Below, one piece after another: positions 7,616 through 15,499 of a DNA stretch of 64,000 nucleotides. The DNA comes from Saccharibacillus sp. CPCC 101409 (GTDB lineage: Bacteria; Bacillota; Bacilli; Paenibacillales; Paenibacillaceae). Under the pieces are notes generated by a model that worked only from the letters and a program-made list of their open reading frames with translations, was not told the DNA's origin and did not search any database. The stretch spans positions 1 through 64,000 of the forward strand of contig NZ_JAULSA010000001.1 in NCBI RefSeq assembly GCF_030518235.1. Reading direction: 5' to 3'. A program made the position numbers and the translations under genes. The stretch's first letter is position 1, and every line of letters starts with the position of its first letter.

Positions 7616-8512
7616 ATGACCAGACATCTGCTGAGTATCGGGGAGCTGACGGAGCCGGATATCGGCGAGCTGTTCGAATTGGCCGACCGGCTGCGCGAGT
7701 CGACTCCCCATGCCCCGCTGCTGCGGGGCCGCACGTTTCTGCTGTTTTTTCCGGAATCGAGCCTGCGCACGCGGCTGACGTTTGAACGCGGCATCCGCGA
7801 ATTGGGCGGAGAATGCGTGCTGTTTCCGCCGGAGACGCTCGACAAATCCGAGGATTTGCGCGACGTCGCCGGCTACGCGGCCAACTGGGCGCACGGGCTG
7901 ATCGTGCGGCATCGCGATTACGCCCGGCTGCGGCAGCTGGCCTCCCGTTCTCCGCTGCCCGTCGTCAACGCGATGACCTCCCGCAATCATCCGTGCGAGA
8001 TTCTGGCCGATCTGTACGCTCTGCGGTTGCGGCGGCCTGATTTTCGCGAATTGACTTATACATACGTGGGACCGATGAACAATATCGGGCGCAGTTGGGC
8101 GGAAGCGGCCGAGGTGCTGAGGCTGGATTTCCGCCACGTCTGCGCCCCGGGATACGGGCTGATATCTGAGCCTGCGGATTCTGGACCGGGCGTCGGGTCC
8201 GCCGCTTCGTCGCGGCACTACACGTTCTGCACAGAACTGGAATCCGCGCTGCCGCACACGGATATCGTGCTGACCGATTCGCTGCCCGGCGAGCTGAAAA
8301 CGACCGAATATATGGACAAATACCGGATTACGCCGGAAGTCATGCGGATCGCGAAGCCCGGCGCGCTGCTGAATCCGTGTCCGCCTTTTTACCGGGGCGA
8401 AGAGGTGTCGGCGGAAGTGATCGATTCGGATTATTTCGTCGGCTACGACTTCAAAGAGCAGCTGTTGACCGTGCAGCAGGCGATCGTGCTGCTGTCGCAG
8501 CGCGGATATTGA
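7616..8512 (+). CDS. Ornithine/aspartate carbamoyltransferase-like protein, divergent
   Basis: A 298-residue protein with the two-domain transcarbamoylase pattern. The carbamoyl-phosphate loop, S-T-R-T-R in true enzymes, is SSLRTRLTFE here, with the Thr replaced by Leu. The HPxQ motif appears as NHPCEILADL and the ornithine-binding HCLP loop as NPCPPFYRG. Changed residues in both substrate loops, and no neighbouring arginine genes, argue against a standard ArgF. It may use another amine substrate or be non-catalytic. ATG 7616 follows GAGAGGAG. It sits between the unknown gene at 7008 and that gene's broken paralogue. Confidence 0.65.
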   Translation: MTRHLLSIGELTEPDIGELFELADRLRESTPHAPLLRGRTFLLFFPESSLRTRLTFERGIRELGGECVLFPPETLDKSEDLRDVAGYAANWAHGLIVRHRDYARLRQLASRSPLPVVNAMTSRNHPCEILADLYALRLRRPDFRELTYTYVGPMNNIGRSWAEAAEVLRLDFRHVCAPGYGLISEPADSGPGVGSAASSRHYTFCTELESALPHTDIVLTDSLPGELKTTEYMDKYRITPEVMRIAKPGALLNPCPPFYRGEEVSAEVIDSDYFVGYDFKEQLLTVQQAIVLLSQRGY

Positions 8513-8519
8513 AAGGAGG

Positions 8520-8795
8520 CATTCCAACGACGGCGACCGTCTGCTGGCGGCGGTATCGGCAGACAGCCGGGCGGAACTGGCGGGGATTCCGGCTCATGTC
8601 TGGGTGTATCCGAACCGGCTGACAATCAGCGTCTCGGACGCGGACGATCCTTACTCCGTGAGCGAATACACGGTCTCGGCGGCCGCGGAACGTCTGGAGC
8701 CGCTGCTTAATCCGCTTAAGGACCGCCTGATCGATCCGCCGCAGGACGATCGGAACTGTATTTGCCCCGGGTATCATCCGGAGCTGTTCGGGTGA
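8520..8795 (+). pseudogene. Truncated paralogue of the 7008 gene
   Basis: Translating from 8520 gives GDRLLAAVSADSRAEL, then directly PAHVWVYPNRLTISVSDADD and a C-terminus ending CPGYHPELFG. This aligns with the 7008 protein but lacks the first 60 residues and about 30 in the middle. A good ribosome site, AAAGGAGG (8512-8519), survives, but no canonical start codon follows in this frame until GTG 8604. The simplest reading is a tandem duplicate decayed by two deletions; a 63-residue product from GTG 8604 remains possible. Confidence 0.65.
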
Positions 8796-8853
8796 AGGGA
8801 ACGGATTTGAAGGCGCTCCCCGGCACCGGCATCCAAGAAGAACGCTCTATTCC

Positions 8854-8891
8854 GGCAGGTTTGCGCGTATCGCGCGGGCCTGCCTTTTTTT
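8854..8891 (+). terminator. Intrinsic terminator
   Basis: GGCAGG...CCTGCC with an inner GCGCG/CGCGC pairing, then seven T. It closes the 7008-8795 transcription unit. Confidence 0.85.
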
Positions 8892-8986
8892 ATTTTGCGA
8901 AAGGCTGAGAAAAAATGAAACGCCGAGCGAATACATAAGCGAATCAGGAAAGAAAAACATCGACTCGCGAAGGAGGGGGTGATTCC

Positions 8987-9544
8987 GTGAGGAACGACAA
9001 GGAACTCCGCGAAGCGCTGATCCGGCGCGAGCCGGAAGCGATCGAACAGATCATGAACGCTTACGCGGGGCTGCTGTGGAAAGCGGCGCAGCGCGTGCTG
9101 CACACGTCCGCGGCCGAAGAAGTCGAAGAATGCGTGGCCGACGTCTTTTTCGACCTCTGGCAGCATCCGCAGGCTTACGACCCGCAGCGTTCCGGCCTGA
9201 AAACGTACCTGACGCAGGCCGCGCGCTACAAAGCGATCGACCGCTGCCGCAAAGCGGGGCGAAGCGAGGCTTATCCGCTGCGCGAAGAAGAAGCGCGCAG
9301 CGGCGACGTACTGGACGAGCTGACCCGGCGCGAGAGCGCCGAAGAACTGCGGGAAGCCGTGCAAAGTTTGCCGGAGCCGGACCGCGAGATTGTAAGCCGC
9401 CGCTTTTACGAGAACCAGAAGCCGGATGAAATATCCGCCGCGATGTCGCTTCAGACGCGCCAGGTGAACAACCGGATCTACCGGGCGAAGCAGCGGCTGC
9501 GGGAATGGTGGACGAGCCGAAAAGGAGAGGAGCGAAGCCGATGA
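8987..9544 (+). CDS. ECF-type RNA polymerase sigma factor
   Basis: A 185-residue sigma-70 family regulator. Region 2 spans roughly residues 20-90 (AEEVEECVADVFFDLWQHP, then LTQAARYKAIDRCRK). Region 4 spans about 120-175 (LPEPDREIVSRRFYENQKPD, then a helix-turn-helix ending VNNRIYRAKQRL). No region 3, as expected for ECF factors. GTG 8987 follows GGAGGGGG. The stop codon overlaps the start of the next gene (ATGA at 9541-9544), so the two are translationally coupled, as in sigma/anti-sigma pairs. Target promoters are not identified here. Confidence 0.9.
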   Translation: MRNDKELREALIRREPEAIEQIMNAYAGLLWKAAQRVLHTSAAEEVEECVADVFFDLWQHPQAYDPQRSGLKTYLTQAARYKAIDRCRKAGRSEAYPLREEEARSGDVLDELTRRESAEELREAVQSLPEPDREIVSRRFYENQKPDEISAAMSLQTRQVNNRIYRAKQRLREWWTSRKGEERSR

Positions 9545-10938
9545 AAACGGAACGTAAGCGGGAAGCGCGTTTGACGGCGGGGAGTCTGGAACGGATCAAA
9601 ACGGATGTGTATCGGAGGGCCGAACTGCCAGCCCCGGCCGGCCGAAGCCGTACCCGGGCCGGAAGACTGGCGCGTATGACAGGACGCAGAGCCGGAGCCG
9701 CGGCGTCGGCTGTACTCGTGCTCGGGATCGCGACAGGCGCGGCGAACGCGGCGGGGCTGATCGACCTGAACGCGGCGCTGGGTTTTATCGGCGGAGAGCG
9801 GGTGGGCATCTTGAAGCCGATCAACCGCAGCAGCGAGGACCAGGGGATTATGATGTCGGTGCTCGGCGCGGTTCGCGACGGCGATACGGCGGAAGTGTAT
9901 GTGACGATGAAAGATCTGGAAGGAGACCGGATCGACGATAAGATGGATGTCTACGACTATTTCCTGCAGGGAGGAACCTCCTACAACGCCGAGCTGATCC
10001 GCTACGATTCGCAGCAGCAAGAAGCTACTCTGCGTTTTCTGGCGAGCGGCGCAAAAATGAACAGCCGGATGACGATGAATATCACCTCTTTTTTGCGGGG
10101 AACGCATGAGGAGAGCGGCTACGACGCACAGCTCGATCTGCAGAAACTTGCGGCTTCGCAGCCGGAACAATCCGATCGGACACTGAGCCGGCTAAAGGAC
10201 GGCATCGGCGTGGCGTCTTCGGGCGAAACGTCGAAAGAGTTGGACAAGCTGGATGAATTCCACGTTCTGCCTCCTGGAGACCTGTCCGTGGAACTGCCGG
10301 GCCTGGACTGGCTGCAGCTGTCGAATATCGGCTTCGTCGACGGCAAACTGCATATCCAGTTCAATCCCGACAACGACATGGGGCGCTATAACCGCGCGGA
10401 TTTTTATCTGACGGACGGCGAAGGGAATCGGCGGAACATCGAATATTATCGTCTGAGCTGGGGCGAATACGAAAAAGACGGCGTCGTCTACGGCGGCGAT
10501 TACGAGGAGTACGTGTTCGATATCTCCGACCATTCGCAGTTAAAAGGGCTGAGGCTGATGGGGAGCTTGCTGACCTACCAGGAAATGGTGCGCGGACACT
10601 GGGAAACGACATTCGACCTGAAGCAGGAAAGCCGAATGCTGAAAGGGGCTGCGGACGTAAAACTTGACAGCGCGCAGATCACCGGCGCCGAAGTCTCTCC
10701 GCTGGGCGTTACGCTGACGGGCACGGGTTTCGACCGGGCGATTGAAGAAGACGAAGATATCCTGGGCAGGATGCGGCTTGCCGTCCATTTCAAGGATGGA
10801 ACGAAGCTCGCAGCGGCAGGCGGATTCATACGCTCGGAAAACGGCCCGATCAAATGGCTGGCGCCGGAGACGCTTGCGGTGGAGGATGTGGATTACGTGA
10901 GTTTGAACGGGGAGAAGATTGTGCTAAGCGAATCGTAA
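9541..10938 (+). CDS. Putative membrane anti-sigma factor
   Basis: A 465-residue protein with a basic cytoplasmic N-terminus of about 40 residues, one membrane span (AAASAVLVLGIATGAANAAG, about residues 48-67), and a large extracytoplasmic domain. Residues 75-200 resemble DUF4179-type domains found behind ECF sigma genes. The ATG overlaps the sigma gene stop. No CHCC zinc-binding anti-sigma domain is present in the short N-terminus, so sigma binding is inferred from gene order and topology. The external domain is the likely sensor. Confidence 0.65.
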   Translation: MKTERKREARLTAGSLERIKTDVYRRAELPAPAGRSRTRAGRLARMTGRRAGAAASAVLVLGIATGAANAAGLIDLNAALGFIGGERVGILKPINRSSEDQGIMMSVLGAVRDGDTAEVYVTMKDLEGDRIDDKMDVYDYFLQGGTSYNAELIRYDSQQQEATLRFLASGAKMNSRMTMNITSFLRGTHEESGYDAQLDLQKLAASQPEQSDRTLSRLKDGIGVASSGETSKELDKLDEFHVLPPGDLSVELPGLDWLQLSNIGFVDGKLHIQFNPDNDMGRYNRADFYLTDGEGNRRNIEYYRLSWGEYEKDGVVYGGDYEEYVFDISDHSQLKGLRLMGSLLTYQEMVRGHWETTFDLKQESRMLKGAADVKLDSAQITGAEVSPLGVTLTGTGFDRAIEEDEDILGRMRLAVHFKDGTKLAAAGGFIRSENGPIKWLAPETLAVEDVDYVSLNGEKIVLSES

Positions 10939-10947
10939 GCGGGATAG

Positions 10948-10967
10948 AGAAGCCTTTCGAGGCTTCT
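10948..10967 (+). terminator. Terminator hairpin left of repeat copy 2
   Basis: AGAAGCC TTTCGA GGCTTCT, a perfect 7-bp stem after the anti-sigma stop codon. A near-identical hairpin lies at 11201-11220, on the other side of repeat copy 2. Confidence 0.7.
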
Positions 10968-11003
10968 TAATGTGTCGGAAAATTTGTTTTCAAAGCGGAT
11001 AAG

Positions 11004-11157
11004 CGGAGAGAGAAATTCAGTGAAGGTACAAACTTTCGAAGAAAGTTACGTCGGAAGCATATGCTGATAGTGATCGCCTTTGAAATCGGGAAGATACCAT
11101 TGAAATCTAATCCCTCTTCCCGATTTCAACACGCGACCGGAACGAATTTCTCTCGCA
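11004..11157. repeat. Structured intergenic repeat, copy 2
   Basis: Outer stem: GAGAGAAATTC (11008-11018) pairs perfectly with 11144-11154. Inner stem: TTGAAATCGGGAAGA (11080-11094) pairs perfectly with 11115-11129. It has an extra arm, absent from the other copies, with AACTTTC/GAAAGTT and AGCATATGCT hairpins (11030-11064). The conserved CGCCTTTGAAA and CAACACGCGACCG are present. Ends at 10971 (GTGTCGGAAAAT) and 11184 (ATTTTCTCGACAC) form terminal inverted repeats around the core. Confidence 0.8.
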
Positions 11158-11200
11158 GCGTTTAGTCTGATTTTGCGAATAGGATTTTCTCGACACTCTC

Positions 11201-11225
11201 AGAAGCCTTCCAAGGCTTCTTTTTC
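11201..11225 (+). terminator. Terminator hairpin right of repeat copy 2
   Basis: AGAAGCCTTCCAAGGCTTCT followed by TTTT. It differs from the hairpin at 10948-10967 only in the loop. Confidence 0.75.
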
Positions 11226-11332
11226 ACGAAATCGCATTCTCCAAGTCCAAAGTGAATCAATTCACAACATTTTTAACGTTCTTCCTTTATGCTGGTAACA
11301 CAAGCGCAACCGCATACAAAGAGGGGATAGCA

Positions 11333-12181
11333 ATGAGATATTGTATCAAAGAATTCGCGTCGATGCTGGGGCTGACGGTGGACACGCTGCGGCTGTACGA
11401 GAAGCATGAGATTGTAACGCCGGAAAAAGACGACCGCAACAATTACCGCTACTTCGGCGATCTGGACGCGCGCGGGCTGCTGATGAGCCGCTGGTATCGC
11501 AGCATGGGCGTTCCGCTGAACGAAGCCGCCGGACTGCTCAAGGAAGGCACGCTTGCGGACGCGGCGGCCAGTATCGGCGAAGTCCGGTCGAAGCTGGAAG
11601 AAGAGATTCGCCGCAGCACGCTGCTTCTTGCGCGGATGAACGAGATCGGCGCAGAGCTGGAAGGGCTGGGGGAACGGCTGTTTCGCTGCACGCTCAAGCG
11701 CACCCCGGGATTGTACCGCCTCAAGCAGACCGAGCGGAACCGGCTGCTGCGAGGCGACGAGTTGAAAAATGCGGCGGGAGACTGGATGGAGCTGCTGCCG
11801 TTTGCGTTTTACTCTTTTCGCATCGAGCCGGAGGAGCTGCCGCGCAAAGAAAAAGAATCGTTCGATCATAACTGGGGGCTGGCGCTCGAAGAAGAAGCTT
11901 ACGCCCGGGCCGGACTCGAAGAATCCGCCAATCTCGAATATCTGCCGCCCGCCGTCTGCTTGTCCGCGATCGTCGCTTCGTCGGATGCCGGAATTCTGAG
12001 CCGGGAAACGCTGGGATTTATGCTGGAACCGCTTGCGGCAGCCGGCGGGCAGCCGGAGCAGGGCGCTTTCGGCAGACTGCTGCTGACGGAGAAAGCAGGG
12101 AACGGCCGCCGCGCGTATCTCGAAGTGAATATCCCGCTTCAACCGCCTGCCGTGGACAAGTTGATCATGCAGCTCCTTTAA
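11333..12181 (+). CDS. MerR-family transcriptional regulator
   Basis: A 282-residue activator. The N-terminal winged helix is clear (FASMLGLTVDTLRLYEKHEI, then NNYRYFGDLDARGL), followed by a coiled-coil dimerisation helix (residues 75-115) and a large C-terminal domain of about 160 residues that resembles GyrI-like or BmrR-type ligand-binding modules rather than a metal site. ATG 11333 follows GAGGGGAT; earlier in-frame starts lack a ribosome site. The next gene, an FMN/FAD lipoprotein reductase, has a 19-bp-spacer MerR-type promoter at 12216-12246, so it is the probable target. The inducing ligand is unknown. Confidence 0.85.
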   Translation: MRYCIKEFASMLGLTVDTLRLYEKHEIVTPEKDDRNNYRYFGDLDARGLLMSRWYRSMGVPLNEAAGLLKEGTLADAAASIGEVRSKLEEEIRRSTLLLARMNEIGAELEGLGERLFRCTLKRTPGLYRLKQTERNRLLRGDELKNAAGDWMELLPFAFYSFRIEPEELPRKEKESFDHNWGLALEEEAYARAGLEESANLEYLPPAVCLSAIVASSDAGILSRETLGFMLEPLAAAGGQPEQGAFGRLLLTEKAGNGRRAYLEVNIPLQPPAVDKLIMQLL

Positions 12182-12215
12182 GCAGGAAGAATAAGTTCTT
12201 TTTTTCACAAATGAC

Positions 12216-12246
12216 TTGACCCTGGTCCGACCCCAACGTTTACGCT
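12216..12246 (+). promoter_or_regulatory. MerR-type promoter of the flavoprotein gene
   Basis: TTGACC (12216-12221), a 19-bp spacer, then TACGCT (12241-12246). The abnormal spacing is typical of promoters that need a MerR-family activator. The only intact MerR gene nearby ends 34 bases upstream. Confidence 0.7.
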
Positions 12247-12291
12247 GTTAAAGAAGATCAATTCCGATAGCAGAGGCGGGGAAGTTATACC

Positions 12292-14295
12292 ATGGGGAAA
12301 AGAAAAAGAATCGGTAAAACGCTGGCGACGGTGATGGGACCGGTACTGATCGTGTCGATGCTGGGCGCGTGCAGCGGGGAAGAAAAAGCGCAGACGGCCG
12401 CGGCCGATACGACGCAGACGGCGAAAACGACAGACGCAGCCGGACAGGGCACGGATCGAGAAACGGCCGCCGCATCGAATTTCAAAGCGGGCACTTATAC
12501 CGGCAAAGCCGAAGGCAAAGAAGGCGAGATCGCGGTCGAGGTGGATATGAGCGAACCGGCGAAGATCGACGATATCCGGATTGTCGGCCAGTCGGAAACC
12601 GGCGGCATCGGCGCGAAAGCGCTGGAGCAGGTGCGGCAGCAGATTCTCGACAACCAGACGCTGACGGTCGACGCGGTTAGCGGCGCGAGCGAGTCCAGCA
12701 GCGGGCTGCTGGCGGCGGTCGAAGACGCGGTGACCCAGGCGGGCGGCGATGTGACGGCGTTCAAGTCGGGCGCAGTGACCAAAGCCGGCGAAGGCAAAAC
12801 GGAGCAGCTTCAAGCGGACGTGATCGTCGTCGGCGCGGGCGCGTCCGGCACATCGGCGGCGGTTGCGGCGGCGGACAAAGGCGCGAAAGTCATCCTGCTG
12901 GAGAAAACGGCTACGATCGGGGGAGCGAGCAACCTGTCGTGGGCGGGTAAATTTTTCAACTCGTCCGCCGCGCTGGAGAACGGACTCAAAGTAGACGAAG
13001 AAGCGGCGATTAAAGAATGGATCGAGAACAATCACTGGCGCGTGGACGCGGCCGATATCCGTCAGTACGTCGCGCAGTCCGGCGAAACGTACGATTGGCT
13101 CAGCGAAAAAGGCTACAAAACGACGTTTATCAACTTCGCCGGCGAGCAGCTGCATATGCTGCCGGCATACGAGACGCGCGAAGACACGCTGCGCGCCATG
13201 CTGAAAGACTCGGTCGAGAAGACCGGCGGCCAGGTGCTGACGGAGACGACGGCCAAAAGTCTGACCACCGACGATTCCGGGGCGGTGACGGGCGTTGTGG
13301 CCGAGAAAGTCGACGGAACCACGCTCGAAATCACGGGTAAAAGTATCGTGATGGCGACCGGCGGCTACGCGGCGAACGCGGAGATGGTCAAAGAAAGCTT
13401 CGGCTTCGAAGGCGTCAACGGCGGGCTTGGACAAAACGTCGGCGAAGGGCTGGAAATGTCCTGGGCGGCGGGCGCGGCGGTGCCGGACAACTTCGGCGGA
13501 CAGATGCTGCACCAGACGCTGGCACGGGCGACGGAGCATCTGAAAAAGCAGTACGATTCGTTCGAAGCCAGCTATCCGCTGATGGTCGGCTATCTGCCGA
13601 ACTTTATGAACGTCGGCCAGTCCGGCGCGCGCTTCCGCGACGAAGCGGCGACGCTCGAAGCGGTGGCCGCGGCCAATACGAGCGCGTTCAACGGGCCGTA
13701 TCATCTGGTCGTCGTCTCGCAGTCGCAGCTCGACGCGCTGACGAAGCAGGGCATGAACGGCGTCAAAGCGCCGAGCCTGCCGGGCATGCCGCCGGAATTC
13801 TACGCGGACTTCGCCGATCGGTTCAAGCTGGACACCCCGTGGAAAAACGCGCAGAACGTATTCGACGATATGGTCGCCAACGGCGACGGCTACAAAGGCG
13901 CGACCATCGCGGAACTGGCGAAAAACGCCGGCATGGACGAAAGCGTATTTACGCAGGCGTTCAACGATTACCGGGCAGCGATCCAAAGCGGCGTCGATAC
14001 GGAATTCGGCAAAAATAAAGCGTACCTGACCCCGATGGGCGACAGCGGTCCGTATTACGCGGTGATCGCGGAGATCAACAATCTGGGTTCGGTTGGCGGC
14101 CTGGTCGTCAACACCCGGTTCCAGGTGCTGAACGACGACCGTGTGCCGGTATCGGGACTGTATGCCGTCGGCCTCGAATCCGAAGGCGTGCTGTTCAACG
14201 ATACGTACGTCGGCAACGGCGTGGGCGTCGGTTACTCGTTCACTTCCGGCCGCCTCGGCGGAAGCGACGCGGCGGAAGCGGCGCTGGGCAAATAG
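12292..14295 (+). CDS. FMN/FAD lipoprotein reductase (fumarate reductase-like)
   Basis: A 667-residue exported lipoprotein (lipobox MLGACS, Cys about 27). Residues 63-155 form an FMN-binding domain with the flavin-attachment motif as VSGASESS (usually SGATxS), so the linkage residue would be Ser. Residues 175-660 are a FAD_binding_2 fold: Rossmann start ADVIVVGAGASGTSAAVAAA, LLEKTATIGGAS, and a C-terminal GGLVVNTRFQVL segment. This architecture is shared by flavocytochrome c-type fumarate reductases, urocanate reductase and related extracellular acceptor reductases. No haem motif is present, so electrons may come from flavin-based extracellular transfer. Substrate unassigned. ATG 12292 has only a modest ribosome site (GGGGAAG). 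Regulated by the upstream MerR. Confidence 0.8.
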   Translation: MGKRKRIGKTLATVMGPVLIVSMLGACSGEEKAQTAAADTTQTAKTTDAAGQGTDRETAAASNFKAGTYTGKAEGKEGEIAVEVDMSEPAKIDDIRIVGQSETGGIGAKALEQVRQQILDNQTLTVDAVSGASESSSGLLAAVEDAVTQAGGDVTAFKSGAVTKAGEGKTEQLQADVIVVGAGASGTSAAVAAADKGAKVILLEKTATIGGASNLSWAGKFFNSSAALENGLKVDEEAAIKEWIENNHWRVDAADIRQYVAQSGETYDWLSEKGYKTTFINFAGEQLHMLPAYETREDTLRAMLKDSVEKTGGQVLTETTAKSLTTDDSGAVTGVVAEKVDGTTLEITGKSIVMATGGYAANAEMVKESFGFEGVNGGLGQNVGEGLEMSWAAGAAVPDNFGGQMLHQTLARATEHLKKQYDSFEASYPLMVGYLPNFMNVGQSGARFRDEAATLEAVAAANTSAFNGPYHLVVVSQSQLDALTKQGMNGVKAPSLPGMPPEFYADFADRFKLDTPWKNAQNVFDDMVANGDGYKGATIAELAKNAGMDESVFTQAFNDYRAAIQSGVDTEFGKNKAYLTPMGDSGPYYAVIAEINNLGSVGGLVVNTRFQVLNDDRVPVSGLYAVGLESEGVLFNDTYVGNGVGVGYSFTSGRLGGSDAAEAALGK

Positions 14296-14315
14296 GCGCG
14301 AACACCAGATGCCCA

Positions 14316-14352
14316 AAGAACCCTCACCCGTATACGGGCGAGGGTTCTTTCT
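14316..14352 (+). terminator. Intrinsic terminator
   Basis: GAACCCTCACCCG TATA CGGGCGAGGGTTC followed by TTTCTT, directly after the flavoprotein gene. Confidence 0.9.
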
Positions 14353-14381
14353 TATTCGCTTGATTCTTTTGAATAAAAGTT

Positions 14382-14765
14382 CTACAGACGCGTGCTGGCC
14401 TGACTATAAGGGTCTTCGGGCGGACGGGGTTTTTCAAGTATACGAAATCCGATAGCCAGCAGCAAAACTTCGTGGGAAGACTCGTCGTAACGATAAATAA
14501 TCCGCAGATCGGGATGTTCTTTCCGAGCGGGCGGATGCGAAAATAGTTTCACTTTGCGGTATCCCGCACTGCGAAGGGGTTCATATTCGCAGATCGGATT
14601 TTTATCTTCGACAGGCTTTTTGCGGATACGCTGCAAAGCTACGGTGATTCGGCTGCGGCATTCGTTCAGCGCTTCGGTATCATTGCCGAAGCGGCTTTCG
14701 ATAGCCGCAATATCCGAAGCGATAGAAGGATGCAGAACCAGCACGGCGGGGAGTTTAGCGTTCAT
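14382..14765 (-). CDS. RelE/ParE-family toxin
   Basis: A 127-residue protein with the RelE/ParE pattern: N-terminal helices, then GYRKVKLF, HPDLRIIYRYDE and VLLLAIGFR, the beta-sheet core of this ribosome-dependent mRNA endonuclease/gyrase-inhibitor fold. It lies immediately after the antitoxin gene. I prefer ATG 14765 over GTG 14777: AAGGAG overlapping the antitoxin stop then lies 11 bases upstream. The module has lower GC than the genes around it. Whether it cleaves mRNA or targets gyrase cannot be told from sequence. Confidence 0.75.
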   Translation of the reverse strand: MNAKLPAVLVLHPSIASDIAAIESRFGNDTEALNECRSRITVALQRIRKKPVEDKNPICEYEPLRSAGYRKVKLFSHPPARKEHPDLRIIYRYDESSHEVLLLAIGFRILEKPRPPEDPYSQASTRL

Positions 14766-14780
14766 TTCTCCGGGCACTCC

Positions 14781-15116
14781 TTATTCCGCTTTCCGTGTAT
14801 CCAGCCAATCGAACAGCGAAGCATCCGCCGGCACACGCTCCCATTGATCGCGATCGGTCTCAAGTCTCTGCTTCAGATTCAATTCTTGAAACAGCTCCTG
14901 CTCCTCCAGACGCTCCTGCAGCTTCTCGTACGATTCGATAGCTGCAACCATCGCCTCGTATTTTTTCATATCCAGTACAACCGCGGACAACTTATCTTTG
15001 ATGACAATCCCGAGTTTGTCGTTTTCATCGAGGGAATGGAGAAGCTGTTTCTGATTAAGCGAACGCAGTTCTCCAAAAGCGACCATTTCTTCTTTTTTAA
15101 ACGTTGTTGTCGGCAT
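14781..15116 (-). CDS. Phd/YefM-like antitoxin
   Basis: A 111-residue protein. The N-terminal 65 residues (TFKKEEMVAFGELRSLNQKQ, later GIVIKDKLSAVVLDMKKYEA) match the Phd/YefM DNA-binding fold with its characteristic VLMxxxxYE-like helix. The C-terminal half is a long charged helix and tail that would wrap the toxin. It is cotranscribed with the RelE/ParE toxin, 16 bases apart. A strong promoter lies at 15164-15192. ATG 15116 follows AAAGGAGGAAG. Confidence 0.75.
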   Translation of the reverse strand: MPTTTFKKEEMVAFGELRSLNQKQLLHSLDENDKLGIVIKDKLSAVVLDMKKYEAMVAAIESYEKLQERLEEQELFQELNLKQRLETDRDQWERVPADASLFDWLDTRKAE

Positions 15117-15163
15117 AAATCTTCCTCCTTTTTTTGTTCCGATCCCGAGCAGGGGTTAATTAG

Positions 15164-15192
15164 AGTATAGATCTTCTCTGTTTTTTGTTCAA
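15164..15192 (-). promoter_or_regulatory. Promoter of the Phd/RelE module
   Basis: On the minus strand TTGAAC (15192-15187), 17 bases, TATACT (15169-15164). Near-consensus spacing for sigma-A, about 40 bases before the antitoxin ribosome site. Confidence 0.75.
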
Positions 15193-15499
15193 TAAAATGA
15201 GTAAAATGTTAAGCAAAATAATGCACAAAAACAATTATGCTTCAACTCTTATCCCCGGACTGTAATCTTACGTAGAAGCCCGATCGCGAGATCGGCCGAC
15301 AACCATCCGTGCTGCGTGTATACCGCGATTCCGACGATGTTCGGTTCGTATGTGCGGCACGAGCCGTATGCGCCTAACCGCCGGACGAGCAGTACGGGCG
15401 GAGAAATCCCCTTTTGCAACTTTTCTCCGCGTGGTAGAATACATCAGTTGACCATACAGAAGCAATCGAGCATTGCACGCATTGGAGGAAAAAGAAAGC
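15193..15499. other. Intergenic stretch without recognised features
   Basis: Lies between the divergent toxin-antitoxin promoter and the phosphotransferase-like gene. I see a short palindrome (CCCGATCGCGAGATCGG, 15279-15295) and no convincing gene or promoter. Confidence 0.4.

Noticed and set aside
7616-8512. Calling this gene argF
   Set aside because: The carbamoyl-phosphate and ornithine-binding loops are altered and there are no arginine genes nearby, so a symbol would be misleading.
12205-14316. A 703-codon open frame antisense to the flavoprotein gene
   Set aside because: It mirrors the high-GC codon pattern of the real gene, has Arg/His/Ala-rich translation and no domain. The same holds for the long antisense frames at 21183-23387, 25015-26883, 42169-44364, 45436-47484 and 47725-49212.
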